Below are positions 25,234 through 26,097 of a stretch of 26,097 bases of DNA, piece after piece. Source of the DNA: Clostridia bacterium (GTDB lineage: Bacteria > Bacillota > Clostridia > Christensenellales > DTU072); contig JAQVQU010000010.1 in the NCBI GenBank assembly GCA_028701415.1, positions 1 through 26,097 of the forward strand, given 5' to 3'. The notes below the pieces were generated by a model. The model saw only the letters and a program-made list of their open reading frames with translations. It was not told where the DNA came from and searched no databases. The translations under genes were made by a program, and so were the position numbers. The number at the start of each line of letters is the position of its first letter. The stretch's first letter is position 1.

Positions 25234-25242
25234 ATTATATCA
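25234..25242 (-). promoter_or_regulatory. Extended -10 promoter of the phosphoesterase gene
   Basis: On the minus strand TGATATAAT reads as a perfect extended -10. No clear -35 is visible at 16-18 bases. The transcript would start near 25227, giving a leader of under 20 bases that is mostly the ribosome-binding site. Confidence 0.6.
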
Positions 25243-25395
25243 TAATAGATTTAAAAATAAGTAATCTTAGACAGCAAATATCAGGAGTAAAGAGAATGGA
25301 GTAAACCATAGAATGCAACAAGACATTCGAGATATTTAATAAAGATAAAAGCATGCCTAGGTTTGGCTTAAAATAATAGTACAAGTTATTTCTTT

Positions 25396-25416
25396 TTGTT
25401 GCGTTTAGTGCAACGA
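25396..25416. promoter_or_regulatory. Inverted repeat upstream of the last lipoprotein promoter
   Basis: TTGTTGC, spacer GTTTAGT, GCAACGA: seven pairs including one T-G. It ends seven bases before the -35 element at 25423, a common place for an activator or repressor site. The other part of the divergent gap, 25243-25395, shows no gene or clear signal. Confidence 0.35.
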
Positions 25417-25422
25417 TAGATA

Positions 25423-25451
25423 TTGCATAATAATAATTTAAGTAATATAAT
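25423..25451 (+). promoter_or_regulatory. Sigma-A-type promoter of the last lipoprotein gene
   Basis: TTGCAT (25423-25428), a 17-base spacer and a perfect TATAAT (25446-25451). The start site near 25458 leaves a leader of about 27 bases containing GGAGG at 25473-25477. Confidence 0.65.
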
Positions 25452-25484
25452 TTTTTATGGATTAAAACAATCGGAGGAATAATC

Positions 25485-26097
25485 ATGAAAAAAGTTATTT
25501 TATTAATAGCGATTGTCTTGATGCTTTCATTGACCCTTACCGCTTGTACTCCAGAATTTATTGAAGAATTTGGGGAACTTAGCGAGTTTAATGAGGAATA
25601 TGGAACGGCAAGAACTGCTTTTACTAATCATGTAACAGACTTGTTTGAAACTCAAGTTGATGCTGACACTGAGCTACTTTATCAAACGGATATTATGGCT
25701 TTGGACCTTGCTTACGCGGGAGAACTAATTTATACCGCGTCCATAACTTACTATAATCTTGGCCAAAGTTTTGCAAATCAAAATATGCCTGGGTTAAGTA
25801 TTTCGAAAGATGGGGATAAATATACTCTTACTTACACCGAAGGCAGTGAAACAAATCTTATTACAATAGAATTAAGAGAGGAGACCTCTTACACGGAAAT
25901 ATATACTGGGAGCGTTTTTGTTAGCAAATTAGAAAAAGTAAAAATCAATGATGTTGCCTACGCTGCTCAGTACTATTCTCTTGATGGCGGGACATATACT
26001 ATCATTCAATTGCTTATTGATGGAAATACCGGGAGATTATCTTTTACTGAAAATGCAAGTGTCCCTCCAACAAGTATTTTTAATAATGCGGGTGCAG
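25485..26097 (+). CDS. Lipoprotein of unknown function (3' end outside window)
   Basis: The ATG has GGAGG seven bases upstream. The frame stays open for 204 codons to the window edge, so the C-terminus is missing. Residues 1-21 form a lipoprotein signal peptide with lipobox LTAC (Cys21). The mature part starts TPEFIEEFGELSEF, acidic and probably helical, and then turns into beta-rich sequence with alternating Thr/Tyr strands, for example KYTLTYTEGSET and TYTIIQLLIDGNTGRLSF. No catalytic motif is seen and I do not recognise the family. The signal region LSLTLTACTPE is nearly the same as SLTLNACTPE in the divergent phosphoesterase lipoprotein. It is likely a cell-surface binding or structural lipoprotein; this is inference. 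Confidence 0.85.
   Translation, partial: MKKVILLIAIVLMLSLTLTACTPEFIEEFGELSEFNEEYGTARTAFTNHVTDLFETQVDADTELLYQTDIMALDLAYAGELIYTASITYYNLGQSFANQNMPGLSISKDGDKYTLTYTEGSETNLITIELREETSYTEIYTGSVFVSKLEKVKINDVAYAAQYYSLDGGTYTIIQLLIDGNTGRLSFTENASVPPTSIFNNAGA

Noticed and set aside
25235..25486. 83-codon minus-strand ORF in the divergent lipoprotein gap
   Set aside because: It overlaps the promoters of both lipoproteins and the ribosome-binding site of one; its composition is that of AT-rich non-coding DNA.

Overview
The window looks like a chromosomal segment of a low-GC, Gram-positive-type bacterium (Bacillota, probably a Clostridia-like gut or rumen lineage). The signs are AT-rich intergenic DNA, strong purine-rich ribosome-binding sites (GGAGG, AGGAGG, GGGGAG), sigma-A-like promoters, lipoprotein signal peptides, giant Ig-like/MBG/GLUG surface proteins and a GH127 glycosidase. 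TGA is used as a stop, so the standard bacterial code applies. The lineage is inference only; there is no rRNA or other marker gene here.

Layout. Positions 1-83 hold the tail of an upstream transcription unit ending in a rho-independent terminator. Positions 111-472 are a 75-bp tandem repeat array carrying a 13-bp palindrome. Two giant plus-strand genes follow, each with its own promoter. The first (750-10028, 3092 aa) is an exported Ig-like/GLUG protein with no C-terminal anchor. The second (10459-20526, 3355 aa) is an MBG/YDG repeat protein with a C-terminal membrane anchor and a long segment (about 17940-19290) I cannot assign to a family. The first promoter lies within two GC-rich perfect palindromes. 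A bidirectional terminator (20569-20593) ends the giant pair and also faces the convergent galU gene.

Between that terminator and galU lies a degenerate 62-bp tandem array whose last copy is the 3' end of galU itself. Upstream of galU there is a palindrome over its -10 region. Divergent from it is a 200-bp leader-like stretch with two back-to-back tiny ORFs and an 18-bp stem. Next come a GH127 glycosidase (22008-23912) with its own extended -10 promoter, a convergent metallophosphoesterase lipoprotein (24016-25209), and a divergent lipoprotein that runs off the window (25485-26097).

How the genes may work together (inference): the two giant proteins share an N-terminal plan and probably build or decorate the cell surface. 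GalU supplies UDP-glucose for envelope polysaccharides. The intracellular GH127 enzyme would trim imported arabinofuranosides from plant glycans. The two lipoproteins have closely matching signal peptides and share a divergent control region. The parts most worth a second look are the unassigned repeat domain, the small-ORF/hairpin leader, the palindromes at the first giant gene, and the galU-tail repeat array.
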